Source: JBFLVN01 sp040758475 (GTDB lineage Bacteria > JAGRBM01). From it: a stretch of 16,604 nt of DNA. Position 1 is the stretch's first letter. Every line of letters starts with the position of its first letter. The notes under the pieces were generated by a model. It saw only the letters and a list, made by a program, of their open reading frames with translations. It did not search any database and was not told where the DNA came from. The stretch covers positions 1-16,604 of the forward strand of contig JBFLVN010000050.1 in the NCBI GenBank assembly GCA_040758475.1, in the 5' to 3' direction. Made by a program: the position numbers and the translations under genes. Shown here piece after piece: positions 6,542-12,092 of this stretch.

Positions 6542-7354
6542 ATGCCCACCGAATTATCCGGCAACGAAGCCCCTAAATCTTCCAACGACAAGGAAATCCC
6601 CTTCCACGAAATCCCCCGGGCGTTTCCCCGAGAGGAGGACGACGAGCGTCCCGGCCCATCCAATCCCCTCGAATGGCTGGTGGGGTTTTTCGGCATGCCC
6701 TTCGAGCACGGCGTCGAAGGGCCCGCAAAGCGCCCCCTCGCTACCTGGGGAGTGGTGGGGCTCCTGGTGCTGGCGAGCCTCTGGGGATTCTGGGACGAAA
6801 ACGTCCTGGACGAGTTCGGCATGATCCCGGAGCAAATAAAGCGCTACGGCGGCGCCACGCTGCTCACGAGCTTTTTCCTCCACGGCGGATTCATGCACCT
6901 CTTCGGAAACGCCTATTTCCTCCTCCTCTTCGGCGACAACGTGGAGGACCACGTGGGAAAGCTCCGGCTCCTGGGGCTGCTCCTTTTCTCGACGCTGCTG
7001 GGCGACGCGATTCACATCGCCCTGGACCCCCGGGGAGACATCCCCGTCATCGGGGCGAGCGGTGGGATCGCCGGGGTGATGAGCTACTACGCGTTCCAAT
7101 ACCCCCACGCGCGCCTCCGGATGCAAAACCCGCGCTACGAGCACCTCGTCCGCTGGATCGAATTTCCCGCCTGGACGGGCATGCTCGTGTGGGCGGCCCT
7201 GCAAGTGTACGGGCTTCTTAGGCAGGTCTCCGGGTACGGCCACGTCTCCGCCGCCGCCCACCTGGGCGGCGCGGCGGCGGGCGTCCTCTGGTGGCTCTTC
7301 TGGCGCAGGAAGATCGAAGCGGAAGAGGCTTTCGGGGCGCTGGAGGGGAAATAA
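6542..7354 (+). CDS. Rhomboid-family intramembrane serine protease
   Basis: This 270-aa protein begins with a charged cytoplasmic region (1-60), followed by a helical membrane domain. Rhomboid hallmarks are present: HGGFMHLFGN (H114, H119, N123) in the second conserved helix, GASGGIAG with the nucleophile S173, and AHLGGAAAG with the catalytic partner H240. The catalytic dyad is therefore intact. Rhomboids cleave single-pass or unstable membrane proteins within or near the bilayer; no substrate can be read from the sequence, though the membrane protein encoded just upstream is a natural candidate partner. No Shine-Dalgarno precedes the start, which instead sits in the sequence ACTCATCCCATGCCC, almost the same as at the preceding gene. 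A 5-nt difference in start choice is not available, since no other in-frame ATG lies nearby. Confidence 0.95.
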   Translation: MPTELSGNEAPKSSNDKEIPFHEIPRAFPREEDDERPGPSNPLEWLVGFFGMPFEHGVEGPAKRPLATWGVVGLLVLASLWGFWDENVLDEFGMIPEQIKRYGGATLLTSFFLHGGFMHLFGNAYFLLLFGDNVEDHVGKLRLLGLLLFSTLLGDAIHIALDPRGDIPVIGASGGIAGVMSYYAFQYPHARLRMQNPRYEHLVRWIEFPAWTGMLVWAALQVYGLLRQVSGYGHVSAAAHLGGAAAGVLWWLFWRRKIEAEEAFGALEGK

Positions 7355-7375
7355 GAACGGGTGGACTCTGCTGCA

Positions 7376-7398
7376 AATGTTCATGCAAATTGAACATT
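7376..7398. repeat. AT-rich inverted repeat after the rhomboid gene
   Basis: AATGTTCA (7376-7383) and TGAACATT (7391-7398) are exact complements with a 7-nt spacer. TGCAAAT also occurs twice in direct order (7372-7378 region and 7384-7390). The patch is AT-rich compared with its surroundings. It lacks a T-run, so it is not a typical terminator; it may be an attachment or insertion scar. Confidence 0.4.
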
Positions 7399-7432
7399 CG
7401 ATATTCAATCTGCACGGACGGTTAAAACAGCG

Positions 7433-7618
7433 CTATCGACCTTCCCGGTCTTCGGTGAGTTCTTCGAGGATTTTGCGAAGCGGCGCCACGCCCCGGCGAG
7501 GTGGAAGAGGCGGAGATGGGCGTTTAGCAAGCGTCACCTGGCCTTTGCGGGCCAGGGCGGCAAGACGGGCAGTCTCTCTCGCGTGTTTCTGGCGCTTCGT
7601 GGTCTTGCCGGGCCGCAT
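7433..7618 (-). CDS. Small ORF resembling the C-terminal part of a Phd-type antitoxin (possible remnant)
   Basis: This 61-aa frame is strongly basic at its start (MRPGKTTKRQKHARETARL) and ends with RGVAPLRKILEELTEDREGR. The pattern 'ARLAALARKGQVTLAKRP...P...ILEELTEDREGR' recalls the C-terminal tail of Phd/YefM-like antitoxins, where a flexible arm follows the DNA-binding domain. Here the N-terminal domain is absent: an in-frame TGA lies just upstream of the ATG. There is no Shine-Dalgarno and no toxin gene beside it. It may be a decayed antitoxin, a small stand-alone protein, or a chance ORF. The family resemblance is from memory only. Confidence 0.35.
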   Translation of the reverse strand: MRPGKTTKRQKHARETARLAALARKGQVTLAKRPSPPLPPRRGVAPLRKILEELTEDREGR

Positions 7619-7645
7619 GAATCAAAAATAACAGCCCGGGTTGTA

Positions 7646-7692
7646 CAAAGAAAACCCCGGGGCGGGCGCTGGGCCCATTTTTGCCCCGGGGT
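7646..7692 (-). terminator. Terminator-like hairpin downstream of the receiver gene
   Basis: On the minus strand, ACCCCGGGGC (7692-7683) pairs exactly with GCCCCGGGGT (7663-7654) around a 19-nt loop that itself holds GGGCCC, and is followed by TTTCTTTG. Its position, about 55 bases after the receiver stop, fits a terminator. Confidence 0.55.
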
Positions 7693-7705
7693 ACGGATTG
7701 GGGTG

Positions 7706-7726
7706 GGGAAGAGGAATGCTCTTCCC
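7706..7726. repeat. 8-bp hairpin GGGAAGAG/CTCTTCCC
   Basis: GGGAAGAG (7706-7713) and CTCTTCCC (7719-7726) pair exactly around GAATG. No T-run follows on either strand. It lies between two other hairpins downstream of the receiver gene. Confidence 0.5.
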
Positions 7727-7728
7727 GC

Positions 7729-7747
7729 GGGCCCCGGGAAGGGGCCC
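7729..7747. repeat. 7-bp GC hairpin abutting the receiver stop codon
   Basis: GGGCCCC (7729-7735) pairs with GGGGCCC (7741-7747) around GGGAA, directly adjoining the stop codon at 7748-7750. It may slow transcription or protect the transcript end together with the two hairpins beyond it. Confidence 0.5.
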
Positions 7748-8149
7748 TTAGTGGGCGGGAGCAGGGGCCTCCCGCCTCAAATGGCGGCGCAAGTAGTTTT
7801 TAGCGATCTCCTCGAATTTGCGCTCTCCCACGGGTTTCCGCACGATCTGCGTGAACAGGTCGTGTGCCGGACACCCCTCGGGAGGGCCGCTGCAAATCGC
7901 GACAAGTGGCACCTGATGGACCTCGAGGCGGTCCCGAAGGGAGCGGAGCGCGCGCCGCGCGCGGACGCCCGCCATTCCCTCCGTGTCGATCACAACCAGG
8001 TCCGGATGGTTCCCCGCCCGGCGCAGCGCCGCCAGCGCGTCTTTGAGCGAAGGAACCTGATCCACGTGGAGATCTTCGAAAAGGCCGAAGAGGCGCTCGG
8101 AGAGGCTTTCCCCCTCCGCGTAATCGCTTGTCGCCACGATCGCCTTCAT
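7748..8149 (-). CDS. Single-domain CheY-like receiver protein
   Basis: This 133-aa protein has only a receiver fold. Strand 1 is KAIVATSD with acidic D9; strand 3 is PDLVVID with the likely phosphoacceptor D55; strand 4 is VPLVAICSG with S87 at the conserved Ser/Thr position; strand 5 ends IVRKP with K105-P106. The key residues for phosphotransfer are thus present, although the usual acidic pair near the first strand is reduced to one clear Asp. There is no output domain, so it probably acts by protein contact or as a phosphate relay. The start at 8149 is supported by AAGGAG nine bases upstream; an in-frame extension to 8251 lacks such support. A 12-codon leader ORF overlaps this start. No histidine kinase is in the window. 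Confidence 0.82.
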   Translation of the reverse strand: MKAIVATSDYAEGESLSERLFGLFEDLHVDQVPSLKDALAALRRAGNHPDLVVIDTEGMAGVRARRALRSLRDRLEVHQVPLVAICSGPPEGCPAHDLFTQIVRKPVGERKFEEIAKNYLRRHLRREAPAPAH

Positions 8150-8184
8150 GGAGCGTCTCTCCTTCCCGTTTGGGGCCCTGTCAC
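8146..8184 (-). CDS. 12-codon leader ORF overlapping the receiver start (ATGA)
   Basis: On the minus strand, AAGGAGG with further G residues is followed six bases later by GTG (8184-8182). The frame reads M-T-G-P-Q-T-G-R-R-D-A-P and stops at TGA (8148-8146), which overlaps the receiver's ATG (8149-8147) as ATGA. This is the classic layout of translational coupling. The GTG lies within the loop side of a GGGGCC/GGCCCC stem (8172-8190), which could hide it. Expression is inferred from the ribosome site only. Confidence 0.45.
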   Translation of the reverse strand: MTGPQTGRRDAP

Positions 8185-8671
8185 GGCCCCCCTCCTTAAA
8201 GAATTTGAAACCTGAGCGATCATCCCAAATCACCAAAGTCTTGTCCAGCAAAAAACATCATTTGAGAAGTCAAACCGTTTGGCGGGCGAGAACGTCTTGT
8301 GAAATAGAACGTTTGTGCTTCAGGCTGGTGCGGAAAAAATCGTGACGGGAAAATGACGCTCCTCCCCGCATGCGCGGCGGGAAGTTGTGCACAGGAGGTA
8401 CTCCAGAAATTTCAACAAGATAGACTGAACCGGGAAGTTCAGGCGGAATAATCCCCGCCTCCGGGGAAATGTCCCCTCCCCCACCCACTAGGCCAAAATG
8501 TCAACTTGGGTGACGCCCTTATATCGGCTGGATGAGGGCGGGAAGAGCACGAAGAAGATTAAAAACCAGAGAGCCCCGGCCGGAACAGCGGCCTGATTCG
8601 CCGGCAGCATTTCCCAAGCACCCCGGGGAGCTATTTCTCACGAAACCAGGAACTGCCCCGGCAGGTATTTT
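8185..8671. other. About 490 bp without a convincing gene
   Basis: Six frames give only short ORFs with non-coding-like composition here. The notable content is a row of three hairpins at 8425-8476: CTGAAC/GTTCAG with spacer CGGGAA (8425-8442), AGGCGG/CCGCCT (8441-8460) and GGGGA/TCCCC (8463-8476). There is also an AT-richer patch near 8210-8345. This may be the control region between divergent genes, a small structured RNA, or prophage debris. Nothing more can be supported. Confidence 0.5.
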
Positions 8672-8700
8672 TTGCCTGCGCGGCCCCAATGCGCTATACT
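8672..8700 (+). promoter_or_regulatory. Sigma70-type promoter upstream of the terminase genes
   Basis: TTGCCT (8672-8677), a 17-base spacer, then TATACT (8695-8700; 5 of 6 to consensus). The predicted start is about 75 bases before the ATG at 8783. A GCAGG/CCTGC inverted repeat (8661-8665 and 8675-8679) overlaps the -35 box and could bind a regulator. Confidence 0.55.
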
Positions 8701-8782
8701 GGCGCAAGTTCGGACTTCTCACGTTCTTTCGCGATTCCTTTCCCGTTCACCCCGTTCCCTCCCTTTCTAAAAGAGTATTTCC

Positions 8783-9370
8783 ATGTCCGAGAACGTATCC
8801 CCGGCCAAAGGCCGCAAACGGGATTCCAAGGCCCCTCCATCCCCCTCCTCCCTGCTCGATAGGGTCTGCGCCGCCATCGAGGAGGGCGTCTTCCCTCACG
8901 TGGCCGCCCAGGCGGAAGGGGTCTGGCGGGAAATCTTCTGGAAGCTCTTCCGGGAGGCGCGGGCCGCGCGGGAGAAGAGCGCGGAAAAAGCCGCCCAGGA
9001 GGCGGCCCTGCTCGAATTAGCGGCCCCCGCGGCCAGCGAGGAGAGCAAGCCCTCCCCCCGGGAGCAGGCGCTCGTCCGTTTCTACTCGCGCCTCGAGCAA
9101 TCCTCCGCCCGGGCGCGGGCCACGGCCGAGCGGGAAACTTTTGAAGAAAACGCCCTCGCCTACCTTCGCCACGGTCCCGGCCGCTCCTCGGGCCCGGAGG
9201 ACCCCGGCTGGACCGAGCGGGCGGGGGATGCCGCCACCCAGCCCACGGTCCCAAGCCCGAGCGCCACGAACGAGTTTTTCGAGAAGCTTTTCGGGAAAAA
9301 AGAAACCCCCACCTCACCCCCGGCCTCCGGCCACCCCCTCTCCGTAAACGGAGAGGGGGCCGGGGGGTGA
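8783..9370 (+). CDS. Probable phage-type terminase small subunit
   Basis: This 195-aa protein precedes the terminase large subunit by 19 bases. Residues about 23-60 (LLDRVCAAIEEGVFPHVAAQ, then GVWREIFWKLFRE) follow the layout of the DNA-binding helix-turn-helix found in small terminase subunits, in which an 'ICEAIREGLSLRAAA...GISRETFYRWL'-type pattern is known. Residues about 92-115 form the charged Ala/Glu/Arg helix that usually follows it. The C-terminal third is low-complexity, rich in Pro, Ser and Gly, and its last ~20 residues are encoded inside a long inverted repeat, so the original end may have been replaced. Only a weak AAGAG site precedes the ATG. Small terminase subunits recognise phage DNA ends. 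The call rests on position and layout more than on sequence identity. Confidence 0.6.
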   Translation: MSENVSPAKGRKRDSKAPPSPSSLLDRVCAAIEEGVFPHVAAQAEGVWREIFWKLFREARAAREKSAEKAAQEAALLELAAPAASEESKPSPREQALVRFYSRLEQSSARARATAERETFEENALAYLRHGPGRSSGPEDPGWTERAGDAATQPTVPSPSATNEFFEKLFGKKETPTSPPASGHPLSVNGEGAGG

Positions 9371-9372
9371 GG
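9312..9372. repeat. REP-like long inverted repeat within the 3' end of the small terminase gene
   Basis: The inner stem CCCCCTCTCCG (9334-9344) / CGGAGAGGGGG (9349-9359) is exact over 11 bp with a TAAA loop. The outer arms CCTCACCCCCGG (9312-9323) and CCGGGGGGTGAGG (9360-9372) match except for one extra G. The stop codon TGA (9368-9370) lies in the right arm. Such CCCTCTCC...GGAGAGGG hairpins flanked by CCTCACC are common dispersed repeats in bacterial genomes; the class assignment is inference. Confidence 0.75.
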
Positions 9373-9389
9373 TTCGGAGGACTTCGCCC

Positions 9390-11015
9390 ATGCCCTTCCA
9401 GCTCCCCACCCATCCGCAAGGATACGAGAGTCCCCTCGAAGCGATCCGGACCCTGCCGGAGCACGAGATGGACCACTTCATGCGGGAACTCGCCCTCCAG
9501 GACCTCTATTTCCTCCTCCGCTACGTGCTCCAACGGGGGGACGTGTGGAATCCGCCCGATCCCAAGGACGGGAGCGGAAAGCCCCTGTGGCTGGGCGGTG
9601 ATCTTTCCGACTTCCAGGGCCACCGGCGGGAACTGGAGGCGCGAAGGGAGCGCTGGGGAAAGTGGTGCTTCGAGCGGTGCCGGGAAATCCAGGAGGCGCC
9701 CGACGGCCGCATCGACCTGTGGGCCCGGGGGCATTACAAGTCGACCATCATCACGTTCGCCCTCACGATCCAGGAGATTTTGAAAAATCCCGAAATCCGC
9801 ATCGGCATTTTCTCCCAGGACAACCCGACGGCCGAGTCCCACCTCGTGCAGATCAAGCGCGAGTTCGAGAACAACCACTTGCTCCGGAGGCTCTTCCGCA
9901 ACGTCCTCCACGAGCGGCCCGAAACCGAATCCCCCCTGTGGAGCCAGCAGAAGGGGATCGTCGTAAAGCGGGAGAAAAATCCCAAGGAACCAACCCTTTC
10001 GAGCTACGGTCTTGTGGACGGCCTGCCCGTGGGGCCCCACTTCGACCTCCTCGTCTACGACGACACGGTGACGCGGGATTCGGTAAGGACCCCGGAGCAG
10101 ATCAAAAAGACGACCGAGGCCTGGGAACATTCCCTTGGATTACGAGCGGCCGGGGCCCGGGTGCGTTACATCGGGACGCGCTACCATCTTTCGGATACGT
10201 ACCAGGAAATCCTGCGCCGGGGAGTGGCCGTGCCGCGCATCTACCCCGCCGAGAAGGACCGCGCCCCCGCCCTCCTCTCCCGCGGCGAACTCGAAGAAGC
10301 CCGGCAGGGAATGGGCGCTACGACCTACGCCAGCCAGATGATGCAGGACCCCCGGGCCGACACGGCCTTCGGTTTCAAGCGCGAGTGGCTCGCGAAAACC
10401 CGGTATGGGAGCCGCCCCGAGGAGCTCTGCCGGGGTTTAAACGTCTACCTCACCGTCGATCCGGCGAGCTCGAAAAAGCCCAATTCCGACTACACGGCCA
10501 TGCTGGCCATCGGCCTGGGGCAGGACCGCAACTACTACCTGCTCGACGCCGTGCGGGACCGCCTCTCCCTGCGCCAGCGGGGGGACGCCCTCTTCGAGCT
10601 CCACCGCAAGTGGCGGCCGCTCGCCGTGGGGTACGAGCAATACGGCGCCCAGGCCGACATCGAGCACGTCCAGGAAAAAATGGAGCGGGAGAATTACCGC
10701 TTCCCCATCCGCCAGCTCGGCGGAAAATTATCCAAGGAAGACCGCATCCGGAGACTAAATCCCCTCTTCGAGCACGGGCGCGTGTGGCTCCCGGGGGCCC
10801 TCCACAAGACCGACTGCGAAGGAAAAGTGCGCGATCTCGTACAGGTGTTCATCGAAGAAGAATACGCCGCCTTCCCCGCCGGCTCCCACGACGACCTGCT
10901 CGACGCCCTGGCCCGCATTCTCGACGAGGAACTAGGCGCCCGCTTCCCCGGCGGCGGCGTAGAGCGCGAGCACCGGAAAGTGATCCCTTTGGGGAGGGGG
11001 TGGATGGGGAGGTAG
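9390..11015 (+). CDS. Phage-type terminase large subunit (ATPase and nuclease)
   Basis: This 541-aa protein has the full set of large-terminase motifs. In the ATPase half: the Walker A variant ARGHYKST (112-119), Walker B DLLVYDD (219-225), and the coupling motif GTRYH (262-266). In the RNase H-like nuclease half: VDPAS with D357, GYEQYG with E416, and SHDDLLDA with D501/D502. All expected acidic residues are present, so it is likely active. In phages it cuts concatemeric DNA and pumps it into the prohead. GGAGGA lies eight bases before the ATG. It resembles the family often called psiM2 ORF9-type terminase. No portal, protease, capsid or tail gene lies on either side within the window, which is unusual. 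Confidence 0.92.
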   Translation: MPFQLPTHPQGYESPLEAIRTLPEHEMDHFMRELALQDLYFLLRYVLQRGDVWNPPDPKDGSGKPLWLGGDLSDFQGHRRELEARRERWGKWCFERCREIQEAPDGRIDLWARGHYKSTIITFALTIQEILKNPEIRIGIFSQDNPTAESHLVQIKREFENNHLLRRLFRNVLHERPETESPLWSQQKGIVVKREKNPKEPTLSSYGLVDGLPVGPHFDLLVYDDTVTRDSVRTPEQIKKTTEAWEHSLGLRAAGARVRYIGTRYHLSDTYQEILRRGVAVPRIYPAEKDRAPALLSRGELEEARQGMGATTYASQMMQDPRADTAFGFKREWLAKTRYGSRPEELCRGLNVYLTVDPASSKKPNSDYTAMLAIGLGQDRNYYLLDAVRDRLSLRQRGDALFELHRKWRPLAVGYEQYGAQADIEHVQEKMERENYRFPIRQLGGKLSKEDRIRRLNPLFEHGRVWLPGALHKTDCEGKVRDLVQVFIEEEYAAFPAGSHDDLLDALARILDEELGARFPGGGVEREHRKVIPLGRGWMGR

Positions 11016-11064
11016 GGGGAAAATTTTTGACCAACCACGGCCCTTCCCGGTTAAACTAGAAGCC

Positions 11065-11418
11065 GTGAAGAACACGAGCCAGATCGAGAGGATCGAGCGG
11101 CGAATGGGGCAACCGGGGCTCCTCCAGGATTCCAAACGCCGTCTGCGCCGGACTTTCGGGAAACGCCTCGTGGGCGTGGTCCTCTACGGCTCCCGCGCCC
11201 GGGGGAAGGAGCGCCCCGGGAGCGACGTGGATCTCCTCGTCCTGCTCAAGGGGAAAATCGCGGTGGACCGGGATCTTCGCGCGTGCATCCGCGCCCTCTC
11301 CCCCCTTTCGGAAAAAACGGGCCTTTACCTGAGCGCGCGCCCCACCAGCGCGGCCCGCTACCAGGAAAACGCTTACCCCCTCTACTGGAACGTCCGCCGG
11401 GAAGGTGTTCCGTTGTGA
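11065..11418 (+). CDS. MNT-type minimal nucleotidyltransferase
   Basis: This 117-aa protein carries the nucleotidyltransferase signature YGSRARG...PGSDVDLLV (G42, S43, D54, D56). Its length and the ending PLYWNVRREGVPL match MNT-type proteins, which can transfer nucleotides to a partner and usually pair with a HEPN protein as a toxin-antitoxin-like unit. A third acidic residue expected on a later strand is not evident (GLYLSARP holds none), so activity may be reduced. The start at 11065 is GTG; an in-frame ATG at 11104 is an alternative, and neither has a strong ribosome site. The stop overlaps the start of the following lipoprotein gene. No HEPN gene is visible next to it. It lies 50 bases after the terminase. 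Confidence 0.85.
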   Translation: MKNTSQIERIERRMGQPGLLQDSKRRLRRTFGKRLVGVVLYGSRARGKERPGSDVDLLVLLKGKIAVDRDLRACIRALSPLSEKTGLYLSARPTSAARYQENAYPLYWNVRREGVPL

Positions 11419-12038
11419 AGCGGAAGCCCAAGAGTGCGTTCCGTCTTCTCCCCTTTTTCTTCCTCCTCTCCTGCTCCCCCAAGGCGGACAAGCCGTTCGA
11501 GGAGGTCTGGACGAACGTGATTTCGCCCAAGACCCAGGCGGATTTCGAGGCGGATTGGGAGGAATGCAACAAACGCGCGATGGCGGCGCACCGGCAATGC
11601 GACGTCTATCTTTCTTTCCCCGTCCATTGGGGCTGCGTGAAAGCACGGGGGTGGCACCGCAGGAAAGACTTGAAAGAAGGCGAAGATCCAAACCCCCTCC
11701 TCGAATGGCCCGTGCCCGGCGTCAATCAAATGCGTGGGCGGGCCTGCGGGCAAATCGGATGGGAGAAGAAAGACGCCCACCTGCTCGACTGGGCGGAGGA
11801 TTCTTCCGCTTGCGCGGGCGAAGCGGGAGCGGCGCTCAAGAAAGATTGCGGCCTGGGGCTTTACGGCTCGGCGGGCATCCAGCTGGAATGGTACGCGGGC
11901 TACCGCGGCTGCCTGGAAAAACGGGGCTGGCACTTCCGCAAGGAGTCCTGTGTGAATGCCCTCTTCTTTTGCATCTGCAAGGATTTTTCTTACGGCTCCC
12001 TCTTCTCTCCCTGGCCCCTCATAACGCCAGGAGAATAA
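11415..12038 (+). CDS. Cysteine-rich lipoprotein with two related halves
   Basis: The GTG at 11415 overlaps the preceding stop (GTGA) and has GGAAGG about nine bases upstream; it gives 207 aa. Residues 1-20 form a lipoprotein signal: basic VKRKPK, a hydrophobic run, then FLLSC with lipidated C20. The mature part has ten further Cys (51, 62, 74, 111, 133, 145, 166, 179, 186, 188). Two segments are related: C51...C62...GCVKARGWHRRK (C74) and C133...C145...GCLEKRGWHFRK (C166). Both share G-C-x3-R-G-W-H-x-R-K, implying internal duplication. 'CxxxRGW' endings occur in many small bacterial lipoproteins of unknown function. Disulfides in an oxidising compartment are likely. An upstream in-frame ATG at 11283 is rejected because it lies within the nucleotidyltransferase gene and lacks a signal peptide. 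Confidence 0.75.
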   Translation: MKRKPKSAFRLLPFFFLLSCSPKADKPFEEVWTNVISPKTQADFEADWEECNKRAMAAHRQCDVYLSFPVHWGCVKARGWHRRKDLKEGEDPNPLLEWPVPGVNQMRGRACGQIGWEKKDAHLLDWAEDSSACAGEAGAALKKDCGLGLYGSAGIQLEWYAGYRGCLEKRGWHFRKESCVNALFFCICKDFSYGSLFSPWPLITPGE

Positions 12039-12066
12039 GGCTTCCCTCCTTGCCTCCCCCTTCCCT

Positions 12067-12083
12067 CCGCCCCAAACTGGCGG
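12067..12083 (+). repeat. Small hairpin next to the chemotaxis gene start
   Basis: CCGCC (12067-12071) pairs with GGCGG (12079-12083) around CCAAACT, just before the GGGGA that serves as ribosome site for the ATG at 12093. A C-rich tract precedes it. It may be a degenerate REP-like repeat, or it may modulate translation. Confidence 0.3.
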
Positions 12084-12092
12084 CGGGGACGG

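Noticed and set aside
8270..8488. 72-aa minus-strand ORF in the gene-free stretch
   Set aside because: GTG start with no ribosome site, and the frame runs through the three-hairpin cluster; composition is unremarkable.
8532..9020. 162-aa plus-strand ORF overlapping the small terminase start
   Set aside because: It spans the promoter at 8672-8700 and overlaps a better-supported gene in another frame.
8694..10130. 478-aa minus-strand ORF opposite the terminase genes
   Set aside because: The plus strand has conserved terminase motifs through the same stretch. The antisense product is low-complexity Pro/Arg/Gly.
11283..11414. N-terminal extension of the Cys-rich lipoprotein from an ATG at 11283
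   Set aside because: It would overlap the nucleotidyltransferase and put the lipoprotein signal peptide in the middle of the protein; the GTG at 11415 is better.
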